Shown: positions 1 to 8,870, counted from the first letter of the stretch. The stretch: 64,000 bases of DNA from an uncultured Pseudomonadota bacterium (GCA_913020085.1 CAJVZW010000001.1:148704-212703); one strand, 5' to 3'. Notes: a model not told the origin generated them from the sequence alone. Translations and numbers: made by a program.

Positions 1-407
1 GTGCTTTACAGTCAAGAAAGATTCAAGAAGTTGTTAGATGCTGTGATTATATCCAAACAGTCATGCGGCCAAAAGAAATCGATAAGATCGCAAAGTTCTC
101 AAATGATTTTGGTAGAACAGTCAGAATTTTTATTCAAACAAACCTAACAGGGTTAGATAATCGGGGAGGGTGTCACCCAGATGAAATTGAAAATTTATAT
201 CATCATGCGAAAGCCAGTGAGATTGATTTGGTAGGGTTGATGACGATGGCGCAAGATAGAAAAATAGAAGTTTTCGACGAATTAAACGATATCCGCAATA
301 AGCTGGATAAAAATTTGTTATGTTCAATGGGAATGAGCTCTGACTATATAGAAGCACAAAAATCCGGATCTGATATGATCCGGATTGGTTCACTGATTTT
401 TGACTAA
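1..407 (+). CDS. yggS: YggS-family pyridoxal-phosphate homeostasis protein, C-terminal part
   Basis: The reading frame is open from the first bases of the window (frame of position 3), so the 5' part, including the PLP-binding lysine, lies outside. About 134 C-terminal residues are visible; the family is usually 220-235 residues long. Family motifs seen are LQSRK near the start, the GLMTMA segment, the SMGMSSD motif that binds the PLP phosphate, and the RIGSLIF end. YggS/PLPBP proteins are cytosolic fold-type III PLP carriers without known enzymatic activity that keep vitamin B6 and amino-acid pools balanced. The gene ends with TAA 12 bases before a convergent small gene. Confidence 0.9.
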   Translation, partial: ALQSRKIQEVVRCCDYIQTVMRPKEIDKIAKFSNDFGRTVRIFIQTNLTGLDNRGGCHPDEIENLYHHAKASEIDLVGLMTMAQDRKIEVFDELNDIRNKLDKNLLCSMGMSSDYIEAQKSGSDMIRIGSLIFD

Positions 408-418
408 GTACTCACAAA

Positions 419-640
419 CTATTTATCTTTGCTCTCATCAGATTTTGTGTCTTTCTTATCAGTTTTTTCATCTGCTGAGGCATCTTTTTTCTCTGCTTTT
501 TTATTCATTGCGTCTTTAGCAGATTGAACAACACCGGAAACCATTTTCTTAGTAGAAGCAACAAACTGTTCTACTTTTTCTGGTGGAAGAATGCTATCAA
601 GATGTTCACCTAAGCTCTTTTTTGGTTTTTCTTCAGACAT
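419..640 (-). CDS. Small charged hypothetical protein (73 aa)
   Basis: I do not recognise a family. The start at 640 is chosen because a GGAG ribosome-binding site lies eight bases upstream; the frame stays open to 676 without a better signal. The N-terminal half (about 45 residues) is predicted amphipathic helix (SLGEHLDSILPPEKVEQF). The C-terminal third is almost only Lys, Asp, Glu, Ser and Ala, so it is probably disordered. There is no signal peptide or membrane segment. It sits between convergent yggS and the 3' end of the shikimate operon, separated from aroDE by 87 bases. The composition recalls phasin-like or nucleoid-associated small proteins, but nothing in the sequence proves this. 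Confidence 0.6.
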   Translation of the reverse strand: MSEEKPKKSLGEHLDSILPPEKVEQFVASTKKMVSGVVQSAKDAMNKKAEKKDASADEKTDKKDTKSDESKDK

Positions 641-727
641 TTTTAAAACTCCAATTACTAATTTCATTATAGACAATGATAAACTAAGATGTTGTAAATA
701 TTTATTTTTTATAACACGAGATGGGTT

Positions 728-1951
728 TTATGATCTTGAAAAGATATTCATAAATAAATCTTGCTGCTTGCGGGCTTGCTCAAAAAAGAACTCTTCCCCA
801 GAGATCTGGTCAGTGGCAAGGATATTTAGTTGATTCTTACCAGTGTATTGGCACTCAATGAGTTGTTTGGCCGTTAGCGCTGGTAATGAAATATTTGCAG
901 AATGTGGCAAAGTTGAGAATATCAAATCAAACTCGGTACCATGAGGAGCGCGAGCATTTGGGAAACGCGATATAAATCGCTTATGTGATAAACCAGCACG
1001 ATTCCAAAAATAAAAAGGGCCTGATAAAGTGCTTGCGACTGCGCAGGCAACATCGCCTGCGCCTAATATTAAAATGGATTGATAATTATTATGCAGGTTT
1101 TTAAAAGCACTAACGTCTGTATTGAAAAAACGCCAATTTGATTCATTCTTTATCAGAGTGTTAACGATTTCTCTTGGGTGATTAAGTATTTTGGCAATAG
1201 TGTTTTTATGGGGCGTCGTAACTGATAATCCGCTAAATGGTAGGGCCTGGAGTAAAGACCAGCAAGTTTCAAGCTCATCTGGCAATATATCAATTGCGAC
1301 ATATATACCTGGCAAATTCAATTTTCTCAGCCATCGATTATGAAAATCAGGACTCATGCTATGTGATATAGGATGACCAATGACTGCTAGCCAATGAGCG
1401 CATGGATGATCGTAGATTACCTCGTGGTGCGCAAGCTGCGCATCAGTATTTTTATGGTCCGCACGCATAAAATGAATGGGCTGTTTGCTAGCTATTGCTA
1501 GGTGGCGGGTAAATTGATAGCGCTCGCCTCTTGCATAAGCAATCAGTCTTTGCTCGGGCATAGCCTGAATTGTTTGAAGGAATTTAAAACAATCTGGCAT
1601 ATCTGATGGTTTTGGGCAGATTTTAAATAGCGCATCATGTATGTCAGGTAGTATTTTTGGATAATTTGAGTGGTGCCACGAGATGAGCGGAGAGAACCGA
1701 TAATCAATGTGGTGATCATAGTTGTCAAAATCAATGTCACAGTGGCCAATTTGCGCTAATCGAGATAAATCACTTTTTTGAATTGCTTCTACCCGATTAC
1801 TAAATATAGGTGGATGCGCTAATCGTTTGCCAAGGTTTACCATCTCATCAATAGAGAGCTCTAGGCAGTCAAGACGCAGCTCAAGGTATGCAGAGTCATA
1901 ATCTTTTGGAATCTGTTGAGTTTGTTTTATTGTGGTATATAGCTTTGGCAT
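728..1951 (-). CDS. aroDE: Bifunctional 3-dehydroquinate dehydratase / shikimate dehydrogenase (AroDE)
   Basis: This 407-residue protein fuses two shikimate-pathway enzymes that are separate in most gammaproteobacteria. Residues 1-180 form a compact type I dehydroquinase. The ELRLD motif, the catalytic His (ISWHH), the Schiff-base Lys (FKIC) and the substrate Arg (FTRHL) are all present, although the domain is shorter than the usual 225-250 residues. Residues about 185-407 form shikimate dehydrogenase, with the substrate loop SHSMSP, the catalytic Lys in TTPHK, the catalytic Asp in FNTD and the NADP-binding glycine motif LGAGDVA. It is the last gene of the aro operon and overlaps the end of aroB, which implies coupled translation. 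AroDE fusions are known from Chlamydiae and plants. Confidence 0.93.
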   Translation of the reverse strand: MPKLYTTIKQTQQIPKDYDSAYLELRLDCLELSIDEMVNLGKRLAHPPIFSNRVEAIQKSDLSRLAQIGHCDIDFDNYDHHIDYRFSPLISWHHSNYPKILPDIHDALFKICPKPSDMPDCFKFLQTIQAMPEQRLIAYARGERYQFTRHLAIASKQPIHFMRADHKNTDAQLAHHEVIYDHPCAHWLAVIGHPISHSMSPDFHNRWLRKLNLPGIYVAIDILPDELETCWSLLQALPFSGLSVTTPHKNTIAKILNHPREIVNTLIKNESNWRFFNTDVSAFKNLHNNYQSILILGAGDVACAVASTLSGPFYFWNRAGLSHKRFISRFPNARAPHGTEFDLIFSTLPHSANISLPALTAKQLIECQYTGKNQLNILATDQISGEEFFFEQARKQQDLFMNIFSRS

Positions 1952-2901
1952 AGTGATTTAAAGGCGTTTGTCCATTCAATGAGAGAGGGCGTGTACAAGA
2001 AGTTATCAGATCCAGGGCAAGAGATTACAATATCTGATTGGTTTTTTTTATCAAGCGCCAGATAGGGTTGTAATTGATCAAATGAAAGATGAGCAGGGGG
2101 CGTAGTGAATAATCGTAGTAGAATTATCTTCAGATTAATATAGTCTTGGGGGTTAATTTTTCCTGCGCTTTTAAGAATATAACCTTCTATCACAAGGCCC
2201 CAAGCAACCGCTTCACCGTGTGATATTTTAAAATCAGACTGTAACTCAATGGCATGTGCCACAGTATGCCCAATATTAAGAAGATTGCGAGGGCCTTTAT
2301 CATAGGGATCTTGCTTCACAAATCGTTCTTTTATTTGAATGCTCTCTAGAATTGAATCCTGAGAAAGTAGGGTGTCGTGATTTAATGAAGAGAGTTTGCC
2401 AGGACAATCAACTAATAAGTGTTTAATCATTTCTACCATACCTGACTTTTTCTCTTGATGTGTTAACGAGGCAAGCAGCTCGCAACAAATAAATACCTCG
2501 TTTGCTGGGTGAAATGTCCCCAATGTATTTTTACCAAAAGGAGTATTGATCGCCACTTTGCCGCCAATGGTGGCATCCACCATGCCAAGCAAGGTTGAAG
2601 GGATCGCAGACCATGAAATTCCGCGCATATAGTTTGCACAAACAAATCCACCTAGGTCCGTTGTGATACCGCCGCCAATAATAAGTATATGTGCATTTCT
2701 TTTTAGTTTGTGACTAAAGAGCCAGTCCTCAATGGTGGCCTTTAACGCTCGTGATTTATTATTTTCACTGGCCTGGAGAATAAAAGTATGTTGATGAGTT
2801 GATAAAAAAGGATAGAGCTCACTGACCTTTTGATCAATGATACATGCACTGTAATTATATATTAAGCGGCTTATTTCAGCTAACGTCCGCAGATGATACA
2901 T
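1927..2901 (-). CDS. aroB: 3-dehydroquinate synthase
   Basis: This enzyme converts DAHP to 3-dehydroquinate with NAD and a divalent metal, the second step of the shikimate pathway. Visible motifs are the NAD-binding GGGITTDLGGF, the segment PSTLLGMVDATIGGK, the NTPFGKN loop and two metal-ligand stretches, NIGHTVAHA and the HGEAVAWG region. The reading frame extends upstream to a TTG at 2955, but the first ATG is at 2901 and gives a 324-residue protein, slightly short for the family (about 350-370). It overlaps the aroC terminus by 26 bases and the aroDE start by 25, so the operon is tightly packed. Confidence 0.93.
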   Translation of the reverse strand: MYHLRTLAEISRLIYNYSACIIDQKVSELYPFLSTHQHTFILQASENNKSRALKATIEDWLFSHKLKRNAHILIIGGGITTDLGGFVCANYMRGISWSAIPSTLLGMVDATIGGKVAINTPFGKNTLGTFHPANEVFICCELLASLTHQEKKSGMVEMIKHLLVDCPGKLSSLNHDTLLSQDSILESIQIKERFVKQDPYDKGPRNLLNIGHTVAHAIELQSDFKISHGEAVAWGLVIEGYILKSAGKINPQDYINLKIILLRLFTTPPAHLSFDQLQPYLALDKKNQSDIVISCPGSDNFLYTPSLIEWTNAFKSLCQSYIPQ

Positions 2902-3982
2902 GATGTGATTGTCCAGTTCTAACCATTTGACATAAATATAAATCAGCAAGGACAATTTGGCACATTGCCTTTACAATTGGGACAGCCCTTATGGCTACGC
3001 ACGGATCATGTCGATGTGCTTTGCCATGCTCTATCTTTACTTTATCTCCCTCAAATGTATATGTATTTTGAGGTTTCTTGATGCTTGATGTGGGTTTGAA
3101 TCCAACGCGGCCATAAATCGGATCGCCATTAGTAATCCCGCCAAGGATGCCGCCTGCGTAATTAAATTGAGTTTGGCCAAATTGATTTTTGACGATATCG
3201 TTGTGTTCACTGCCGAGCAGTTGACTGGCATTAAAGCCCGATCCAATTTCAAAACCTTTCGAGGCAGGTATGCTCATCATTGCGTAAGCCAGGTAAGCTT
3301 CCATTTTTTGATATATTGGCTCTCCAAGGCCCATGGGCGCATTTCGGATTAAAAATCGAATATTGCCACCACAAGAATCCCCCTCTTTTTGAAGATGAGA
3401 TAGATAATCTTTAATATCTCCTACAATATCAGAGTCGGGACAGAATAAGCTTTCTCGAGTAATCATATCGTGTGTGATTGTATCAATTTTGATCTGGGAC
3501 TTATACGGGCCCACACTATCTACCCATGCAAGAAATTCAATGGGAGTTTTAAATAACTGGGCGCAAATGGCGCCAGCTGCAACCCGAACAGCGGTCTCTC
3601 TTGCGGAGGCTCTGCCGCCACCTGATTGGGAGAAGTGACCGTATTTCGCATGATATGTCGCATTAGCATGCCCGGGCCTAACTGTGCTTTTAAGGTCATT
3701 ATATGCTGTTTTTTTTGCGTTGGTATTATTGATAGAAAATGCGATGGGTGCACCGGTAGTTATAGAATCCTCAACACCTGACAGGATTTGGATTTTATCT
3801 TCTTCTTTCCGGGGGCTGACAGATTCACCGCCAGGTTTGCGCTGATCAAGCGCCGTTTGTATCGTATTTAGATCAAGCTGGATATTTGCAGGAAAGCCAT
3901 CCAGAATACCGCCAATACAAGGGCCGTGTGACTCCCCAAAAGTAGTAAGTCGTAGTAAATTTCCAATACAATTAAAACTCAT
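2876..3982 (-). CDS. aroC: Chorismate synthase
   Basis: This FMN-dependent enzyme makes chorismate from EPSP, the last common step to aromatic amino acids and folate precursors. The signature stretches are all present: TTFGESHG near the N-terminus, RKPGG, the RPGHAN stretch with GGGRASARET, and the late motif FKPTSS. The ATG at 3982 follows the aroK stop by one base, with an AGGA just ahead; an earlier in-frame start at 3997 would add only five residues and overlap aroK. The resulting 368-residue length is normal. It is the third gene of the operon, between aroK and aroB. Confidence 0.95.
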   Translation of the reverse strand: MSFNCIGNLLRLTTFGESHGPCIGGILDGFPANIQLDLNTIQTALDQRKPGGESVSPRKEEDKIQILSGVEDSITTGAPIAFSINNTNAKKTAYNDLKSTVRPGHANATYHAKYGHFSQSGGGRASARETAVRVAAGAICAQLFKTPIEFLAWVDSVGPYKSQIKIDTITHDMITRESLFCPDSDIVGDIKDYLSHLQKEGDSCGGNIRFLIRNAPMGLGEPIYQKMEAYLAYAMMSIPASKGFEIGSGFNASQLLGSEHNDIVKNQFGQTQFNYAGGILGGITNGDPIYGRVGFKPTSSIKKPQNTYTFEGDKVKIEHGKAHRHDPCVAIRAVPIVKAMCQIVLADLYLCQMVRTGQSHHVSSADVS

Positions 3983-3983
3983 C

Positions 3984-4493
3984 CTAAATACTATCAATCT
4001 GATTCGTTGTTAACAACCCTGTGGATAAGCGCTTATTCCAGTGAATAATCGCTTTGTGTGCAATCGGGTTAGGCACCGTTAAGATACAATGACATACAGA
4101 TAGATAATGGGCATGCCTCATTTGATAAAAATTTTGATAATCATTATCCGGTAGGGCAGCTGGTGGATCAATCTGCCAACGCTTTATTAAGATATCTAAA
4201 GGGCAATGGATATATACAATTAAACCATTTGGGGCCTGGGTTCGAGTTAGCGTTGAGCCACCAAGTGATAAGATATTTTTAGTTTTCCCATCAGAGGTCA
4301 TTACCTGGCGCTCAAGTTGACAAAATCTATCAAATTGCTGTTGAAATAGGTCGCGCAAGCTCAGTTTGGGCTCAAAATCAGCTGCAAGTTGCAGAACCTG
4401 TTGGTCAAGATCCTCGCATATGAGACCTGAAGATGATAGCTCGCGTGATAAAAATGTTTTCCCTGCACGAGGGTGCCCATAGAGGTAGATCAT
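3984..4493 (-). CDS. aroK: Shikimate kinase
   Basis: This 169-residue P-loop kinase phosphorylates shikimate at the 3-hydroxyl with ATP. The Walker A motif GHPRAGKT is at residues 6-13. An acidic shikimate-binding segment (EDLDQQ) follows, and LSLGGST replaces the usual GGG motif. The start ATG overlaps the aroA stop in an ATGA arrangement, so translation is coupled. Sequence outside the P-loop is divergent from enterobacterial AroK/AroL; the call leans on the operon position between aroA and aroC, which is where the chlamydial shikimate kinase gene also lies. Confidence 0.88.
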   Translation of the reverse strand: MIYLYGHPRAGKTFLSRELSSSGLICEDLDQQVLQLAADFEPKLSLRDLFQQQFDRFCQLERQVMTSDGKTKNILSLGGSTLTRTQAPNGLIVYIHCPLDILIKRWQIDPPAALPDNDYQNFYQMRHAHYLSVCHCILTVPNPIAHKAIIHWNKRLSTGLLTTNQIDSI

Positions 4494-5731
4494 TGAATTC
4501 TTGCCCCTCTTTTCGTTAGCTCATCTAAAAACTTTGGATAGGTTTTATCTGCTGCGCTTATCGGTGAAATTTTAGAGGGGCCTTGTGCGCAGAGTGCTGC
4601 GCAGATAGCGCTTAAGGTCATGCGGTGATCGTGGGGTAGTTCAAGGGATGTTCCAATAAGTGCTCCAGGCATGATGGATAATTTATCTGCATATTGAGCT
4701 TTTACCCCAAAGCTATTGAGTAATTTGCAGACTTCAACTGGGCGATTACATTCTTTGAACTCACTGGATGCTAGGCCCTCAAGATGACTTGGGCTTGTCG
4801 CTTGACTTAAAATGACACTCATAATGGGTAGTGCATCAATCCATGTGTTGAGATTAAGCGAAGCGCCTTTGTATCCTCGGGGAGTGATCTTTAGTATTCC
4901 GCTATCCCAATTGCCTAAGTTATGGCTCACCAACCAGTTGGCAATTTCACTATCTCCTTGACTGGATGGCCAAGATAGATTGATGATTTCACCATATGAT
5001 TGGGTCATTAGATGTGCCGCAATCGGAAAGGCCGCACTGCTCCAGTCCCCCGGGATATTGATGTTGGTTGATGTGCTAAGTTCTGATGGCGCAATAGTCA
5101 AGGTGGCGTCCTTCAGCACAATATTTGCCCCTAAGCTGGTGAGCCACTCGATGGAGAGTAAAATCCAGGGCAGCTCGTTAATTGATAACAGTTCAATGGT
5201 AGAAGCACAAGAAATAGAGGCAATCATTATGCCTGATAGATACTGTGAGTCAGTAACATCCATTGAGAACTGACCGCCTCTGAAAGGCCCTGTTACTGTG
5301 AGCGGGGCATAGCCGTCTTTCTGTAAATAAGATACTCTGACACCTCCAGAGCGAAGTATGTCAATCATTGGGGCCACTTTGCGAAGGGTTTGAATTGATA
5401 AGTCACCTGTGATTGTGACAGGTGATGATAGGCGGGCGGCTAACCCGATGATAAGTCTTAAGGCCAGGCCAGAATTACCAACATCAATGATTTTATTATC
5501 GATAGGGGAAGGGGTGATACTCAGCGAGTCATTATGAATTTCATAATGAACCTCTAACGATTTAAGCAGCAGTAATATATCAGAGGATATCAAAGCATTT
5601 TGAATTGTTACTGACGTTTGAGTGATGAATGCAGAAATAATCTGGCGATATGTCCACGACTTAGAGGGGGGAATGATCCATGGTGTAGACTGAAGCTCTG
5701 AAATGGGGTTTATTGTGATGATTTCGTTCAT
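4490..5731 (-). CDS. aroA: 3-phosphoshikimate 1-carboxyvinyltransferase (EPSP synthase)
   Basis: This is the first gene of the shikimate operon (413 residues). It transfers the enolpyruvyl group of PEP to shikimate 3-phosphate. Motifs seen are PPSKSWTYRQI (usually PGSKS..NR), GNSGLALR (usually GNAGTAMRP), the substrate segment TDSQYLSG and the late HDHRMTLSA (usually DHRMAM). The replacements in the second motif put Leu at the positions equivalent to Thr97 and Pro101 of the E. coli enzyme. No other gene is transcribed into it, so the operon promoter should lie in the short gap between 5731 and folE at 5778, which is transcribed divergently. Confidence 0.93.
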   Translation of the reverse strand: MNEIITINPISELQSTPWIIPPSKSWTYRQIISAFITQTSVTIQNALISSDILLLLKSLEVHYEIHNDSLSITPSPIDNKIIDVGNSGLALRLIIGLAARLSSPVTITGDLSIQTLRKVAPMIDILRSGGVRVSYLQKDGYAPLTVTGPFRGGQFSMDVTDSQYLSGIMIASISCASTIELLSINELPWILLSIEWLTSLGANIVLKDATLTIAPSELSTSTNINIPGDWSSAAFPIAAHLMTQSYGEIINLSWPSSQGDSEIANWLVSHNLGNWDSGILKITPRGYKGASLNLNTWIDALPIMSVILSQATSPSHLEGLASSEFKECNRPVEVCKLLNSFGVKAQYADKLSIMPGALIGTSLELPHDHRMTLSAICAALCAQGPSKISPISAADKTYPKFLDELTKRGARIQ

Positions 5732-5777
5732 TAAATTATGTTAGACTGTCGCGAGTACATAATCAATAAGGGTTGCT

Positions 5778-6329
5778 ATGGCCGTTGTTAAAAAAGAAGA
5801 CGCGATATCAGCGTTTAAGACAATCATGATGTATTATGGGATTGATGATGCGGAGTTAATCAGTAAAACTCCAGCGAGGGTCATCAGTGCATATGATGAG
5901 CTATTAGGGGGCTACAAACAGGAGCCTGAAGACGTCGTCGGCGAGCTGTTTCCTTTGGATTTTCCATATGACGAGATTGTGTCCGTTAAAGAGATTAACT
6001 TTGATTCTTTGTGTGAGCATCATTTTTTGCCCTTTTCCGGCAAGGTGAATATAGCTTACTATCCAACTGAGAATTATGTTGGCCTAAGTAAAATTGCCAG
6101 ATTGGTAAACGTGTTTGCTAGAAGAGCACAGGTCCAGGAGAGATTGACTTGGCAAATTGCTCATGCGCTGATGGATCTCTTGTCGGCGCAAGCGGTGGGT
6201 GTTCAGGTTACAGGGTCTCATATGTGTATGGCGCTGCGAGGAGTAAAAGTTCCTGCTAAGACAACAACTGTCAGTTTTTTAGGAGATGAGAGCCTTTTTG
6301 ACAAGTTAAATGAGTCTATTAGGGGTTGA
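5778..6329 (+). CDS. folE: GTP cyclohydrolase I
   Basis: This enzyme converts GTP to 7,8-dihydroneopterin triphosphate, the first step of folate synthesis. At 183 residues it is the compact core form. The zinc ligands are visible: Cys and His in the CEHH motif and the second Cys in SHMCM. The family stretches GLSKIARLV, RAQVQERLT and MALRGV are intact. It heads a plus-strand run with the Trm112-like and HIT genes, and is divergent from aroA with about 45 bases between them. folA, another folate gene, occurs separately at 48457-48969. Confidence 0.96.
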   Translation: MAVVKKEDAISAFKTIMMYYGIDDAELISKTPARVISAYDELLGGYKQEPEDVVGELFPLDFPYDEIVSVKEINFDSLCEHHFLPFSGKVNIAYYPTENYVGLSKIARLVNVFARRAQVQERLTWQIAHALMDLLSAQAVGVQVTGSHMCMALRGVKVPAKTTTVSFLGDESLFDKLNESIRG

Positions 6330-6330
6330 G

Positions 6331-6522
6331 ATGGAAAAATCACTGCTTAATATTTTGGTATGTCCACAAACTGGAGCGCCGGTTGAGCTCTCTAAAAAAG
6401 GGGATGAGCTGATTTGTAAGGCCTCAAAGCTGGCTTACCCAATACGTGATGGTATTCCGGTAATGCTTGTTGATCAGGCGCGGGTATTGGATGATAGTGA
6501 TATGGAGGGTGAAAATGGATAA
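6331..6522 (+). CDS. Trm112/YcaR family small protein
   Basis: This 63-residue protein has the Trm112p-like fold: CPQTGAP near the N-terminus, a beta segment (ELICK) and the conserved YPIRDGIPVML stretch. Members usually carry a zinc-binding CxxC, but here only one cysteine remains in that position, so metal binding is doubtful. In eukaryotes and archaea Trm112 activates methyltransferases; the bacterial role is not established. The start at 6331 lies one base after the folE stop with AGGGG just upstream, and the stop overlaps the start of the HIT gene. Confidence 0.82.
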   Translation: MEKSLLNILVCPQTGAPVELSKKGDELICKASKLAYPIRDGIPVMLVDQARVLDDSDMEGENG

Positions 6523-6859
6523 AACATTATTTGAGAAAATTATAGATCGTGAAATACCAGCATCAATTGTTTATGAAACTGATAATGTTCTTGCGTTTGA
6601 GGATGTGAACCCACAGGCACCTGTGCATGTGCTTGTTATTCCCAAAAAACCGATTCCTAAATTATCAGATGCGGATATAGATGATCAATCACTTTTGGGT
6701 GAGTTATTGATGAGTGTTAATATCATTGCAAAACAGCTTAATTTAAACAATGACGGCTACCGGGTTGTGATTAATAACGGTGAGAATGCATGCCAAACTG
6801 TCTTCCATTTGCACCTACACATCATGGGAGGGCGAGGTTTTTCTTGGCCTCCTGGATAA
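6515..6859 (+). CDS. HIT family nucleotide phosphohydrolase (HinT-like)
   Basis: This 114-residue cytosolic protein is of the histidine-triad family that hydrolyses purine nucleoside phosphoramidates. The active-site motif HLHLHIMGG is near the C-terminus. The N-terminal KIIDREIPASIVYE and the DVNPQAPVHVLVIPKK segment are typical of HinT/PKCI. The start at 6515 is selected by a strong GGAGG six bases ahead; it overlaps the previous gene by eight bases. The last 45 bases overlap the 3' end of the convergent permease gene. Confidence 0.93.
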   Translation: MDKTLFEKIIDREIPASIVYETDNVLAFEDVNPQAPVHVLVIPKKPIPKLSDADIDDQSLLGELLMSVNIIAKQLNLNNDGYRVVINNGENACQTVFHLHLHIMGGRGFSWPPG

Positions 6860-7978
6860 ATGAAGCAGCTGTGATACGTAAGGTTTTGTCTCGGCTAACA
6901 ATTGGACCAGAAGCGAGGTAAGCGGAACCGCTAACACAAAGCCTGGGATACCAAAGTTATTACCACCGATCATTATCGCTAGTAGCGCAACAACAGGGTG
7001 TATTCCTAGATGATGACCGATCAATTGAGGGATTAAAAAGACATTTTCAAGAATACCTACAACGGTAAATAGCCCGATCACAGATATAATTTTTGGAAGA
7101 GCAGGGGATAAGGTAGCCCCCATAATCAGTGATAAACATAAACCGATTGAGAAACCAACGTAGGGGATGATTGTTAGCACCCCAGTTAGTACGCCTATAA
7201 GTGTTGCAAATGGAATGCCTAGCATTTGCAGGCCGATTGTATAGGAGATGCCAAGCACAAGCATAATCATTCCCTGGCCACGTAAATAACCATTTAAAAC
7301 CTGGCTACCCGCTTTGTAAATCATCATCCAAAAAGGAATTGCTTCTTTAGGAATCCAATCCATAAATGTTTTTCCAATTTTTTCATGATGGCGAAGGAGT
7401 GAATAATATAGCATCGGGAAAAGTAGTAGATTGATAATCAGGGTAACAACATTTTGGACTTGAATAATGGTTATTGTTAAAAGTTGCTGACTACTTGCAA
7501 CGATTATATCTTGTACCTTGAGAACAATTTGACTTAGGTTATCTGTAATACTTGTCCTGATAAATTCAGGGTTCATCCCCTTGCTTATTAAGAGGTCCCT
7601 TAAGTTAGTGCTTAAAGTGACGATACTTTTGGGAAGCGCTGCGAGTAATGACATTACCTGAGATAGTGCAATAGGGACTTCAACGAACAGAAAAACAGCG
7701 ATAACAAACATCACGAAAAATGTAAAACCAAGACACACCCAGGAAGGATTGAACCCGCGCTGAATAAAGCGCTCAACGGCTGGGTTGGTTAAATAGGCCA
7801 AGATTGAGGCAATTATAAGTGTGTAATGAGTGCCGCCCAGGCCGTAGAATAGAAGAACAATCAATAATAAGGGAATCCCGATTCCCAGTGCCATTGTGAA
7901 ATTAGCGCTGAGATTGCTTGAATTGGCGAGCTTTGTCGCGTTTCCAGTCCTTTTCCTTGATGGATTGTCGTTTGTCAT
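6815..7978 (-). CDS. AI-2E family transporter (PerM/YdiK-type permease)
   Basis: This 387-residue inner-membrane protein has about eight predicted membrane segments in the AI-2E exporter layout: an early pair, a long amphipathic region (about 110-200), then a C-terminal membrane block. The family stretches [15 protein letters not shown] and the [21 protein letters not shown] region are visible. Substrates of this family vary and cannot be told from sequence. The first 27 residues are encoded over the end of smpB (77-base overlap). A start at 7897, just after the smpB stop, would give the membrane core without this tail, but it has no better ribosome-binding site. The 3' end overlaps the convergent HIT gene. 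Confidence 0.88.
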   Translation of the reverse strand: MTNDNPSRKRTGNATKLANSSNLSANFTMALGIGIPLLLIVLLFYGLGGTHYTLIIASILAYLTNPAVERFIQRGFNPSWVCLGFTFFVMFVIAVFLFVEVPIALSQVMSLLAALPKSIVTLSTNLRDLLISKGMNPEFIRTSITDNLSQIVLKVQDIIVASSQQLLTITIIQVQNVVTLIINLLLFPMLYYSLLRHHEKIGKTFMDWIPKEAIPFWMMIYKAGSQVLNGYLRGQGMIMLVLGISYTIGLQMLGIPFATLIGVLTGVLTIIPYVGFSIGLCLSLIMGATLSPALPKIISVIGLFTVVGILENVFLIPQLIGHHLGIHPVVALLAIMIGGNNFGIPGFVLAVPLTSLLVQLLAETKPYVSQLLHLSRRPRKTSPSHDV

Positions 7979-8378
7979 GTAGCTTTTTCCCTTTCGCTAG
8001 GGCAATTATACACTTTATTTTGTTTTGTTTCCAAAATAGTCGCAGCGGAACAATCGTATAGCTGTCTTTTGAGGTTTCACCGATCAATTTTTTGATTTCT
8101 CTCAGGTGCAGCAGAAGCTTCCTTGAGCGAGTTGGGTCGGGTGTGATGTGAGTTGATGCGGTATTAAGGGGTGATATATTTGCACCGATTAACCAGATTT
8201 CTCCTTTTCTCGCGATAACATACGCTTCCTCTATTGAAATCCGGCCAGAGCGAATTGATTTGACCTCCCAGCCCTCCAGCACTAAACCTGCTTCAAATTG
8301 GGCATCAATGTGATACTCAAAATGTGCTCGCCGATTCGTGCAGATTGTATTAGGGGATGATTTATGCTTTTTAGCCAT
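7902..8378 (-). CDS. smpB: SsrA-binding protein SmpB
   Basis: This 158-residue RNA-binding protein carries tmRNA to stalled ribosomes for trans-translation. Seen are the [10 protein letters not shown] segment, the GWEVKSIR core motif, EAYV, the SRKLLLH stretch and the basic C-terminal tail [10 protein letters not shown] that inserts into the mRNA channel. It is divergent from ratA, a classical gammaproteobacterial arrangement, with 54 bases between the two starts. No tmRNA gene was found in the window. Confidence 0.97.
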   Translation of the reverse strand: MAKKHKSSPNTICTNRRAHFEYHIDAQFEAGLVLEGWEVKSIRSGRISIEEAYVIARKGEIWLIGANISPLNTASTHITPDPTRSRKLLLHLREIKKLIGETSKDSYTIVPLRLFWKQNKIKCIIALAKGKKLHDKRQSIKEKDWKRDKARQFKQSQR

Positions 8379-8432
8379 TTGGACTCAAGTTAATGGTGTG
8401 GTATATTCTCCCTGAAATTGGGGCGTTTGTAA

Positions 8433-8870
8433 ATGCAGGTCATAAAAAAGCGACGACGAGTCGCTTTCTCACAGGAAAAACTGTTTAATTTGGTTAATAA
8501 CACTGAGTGTTATTCTGCTTTCATTCCCTATTGTAGTGCAGGGCGAGTTATTAGGCTGGATGGAAACATTAAGATTGCAGAACTTGAGTTTAGTGCCATG
8601 GGGATTACCTATGCAGTGAGAACTGAAAATCACCTGAGGCCAAATGAAGAAATAAAAGTAAATCTGGTATCAGGGCCACTTAAACGCCTAGAAGGGTCGT
8701 GGTTTTTTCGGGCCATTGATAAAAATACAACATTAGTTGAGCTGGAATTCTCTGTGGAGTTTGCCTCTGGGGTGATTGGCTCAATTGCTGCGCCAATCAT
8801 AAGGCAAGTGGTTGCAGGGCTCGTGGATGATTTTTGTAATTATGCCAATCGGATTTACAATGAACATTGA
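8433..8870 (+). CDS. ratA: RatA-like START/coenzyme Q-binding domain protein
   Basis: This 145-residue protein consists of one SRPBCC/START-type domain with a hydrophobic pocket. Typical stretches are the basic start, YSAFIPYC, the GPLKRLEGSW strand and the C-terminal helix with VVAGLVDDFC. The family covers the COQ10-like quinone-binding proteins and E. coli RatA, which was described as interfering with ribosome subunit association. Position next to smpB and before rnfH fits the conserved gene order. The ATG is unusual in lacking a clear Shine-Dalgarno sequence. Confidence 0.9.
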   Translation: MQVIKKRRRVAFSQEKLFNLVNNTECYSAFIPYCSAGRVIRLDGNIKIAELEFSAMGITYAVRTENHLRPNEEIKVNLVSGPLKRLEGSWFFRAIDKNTTLVELEFSVEFASGVIGSIAAPIIRQVVAGLVDDFCNYANRIYNEH

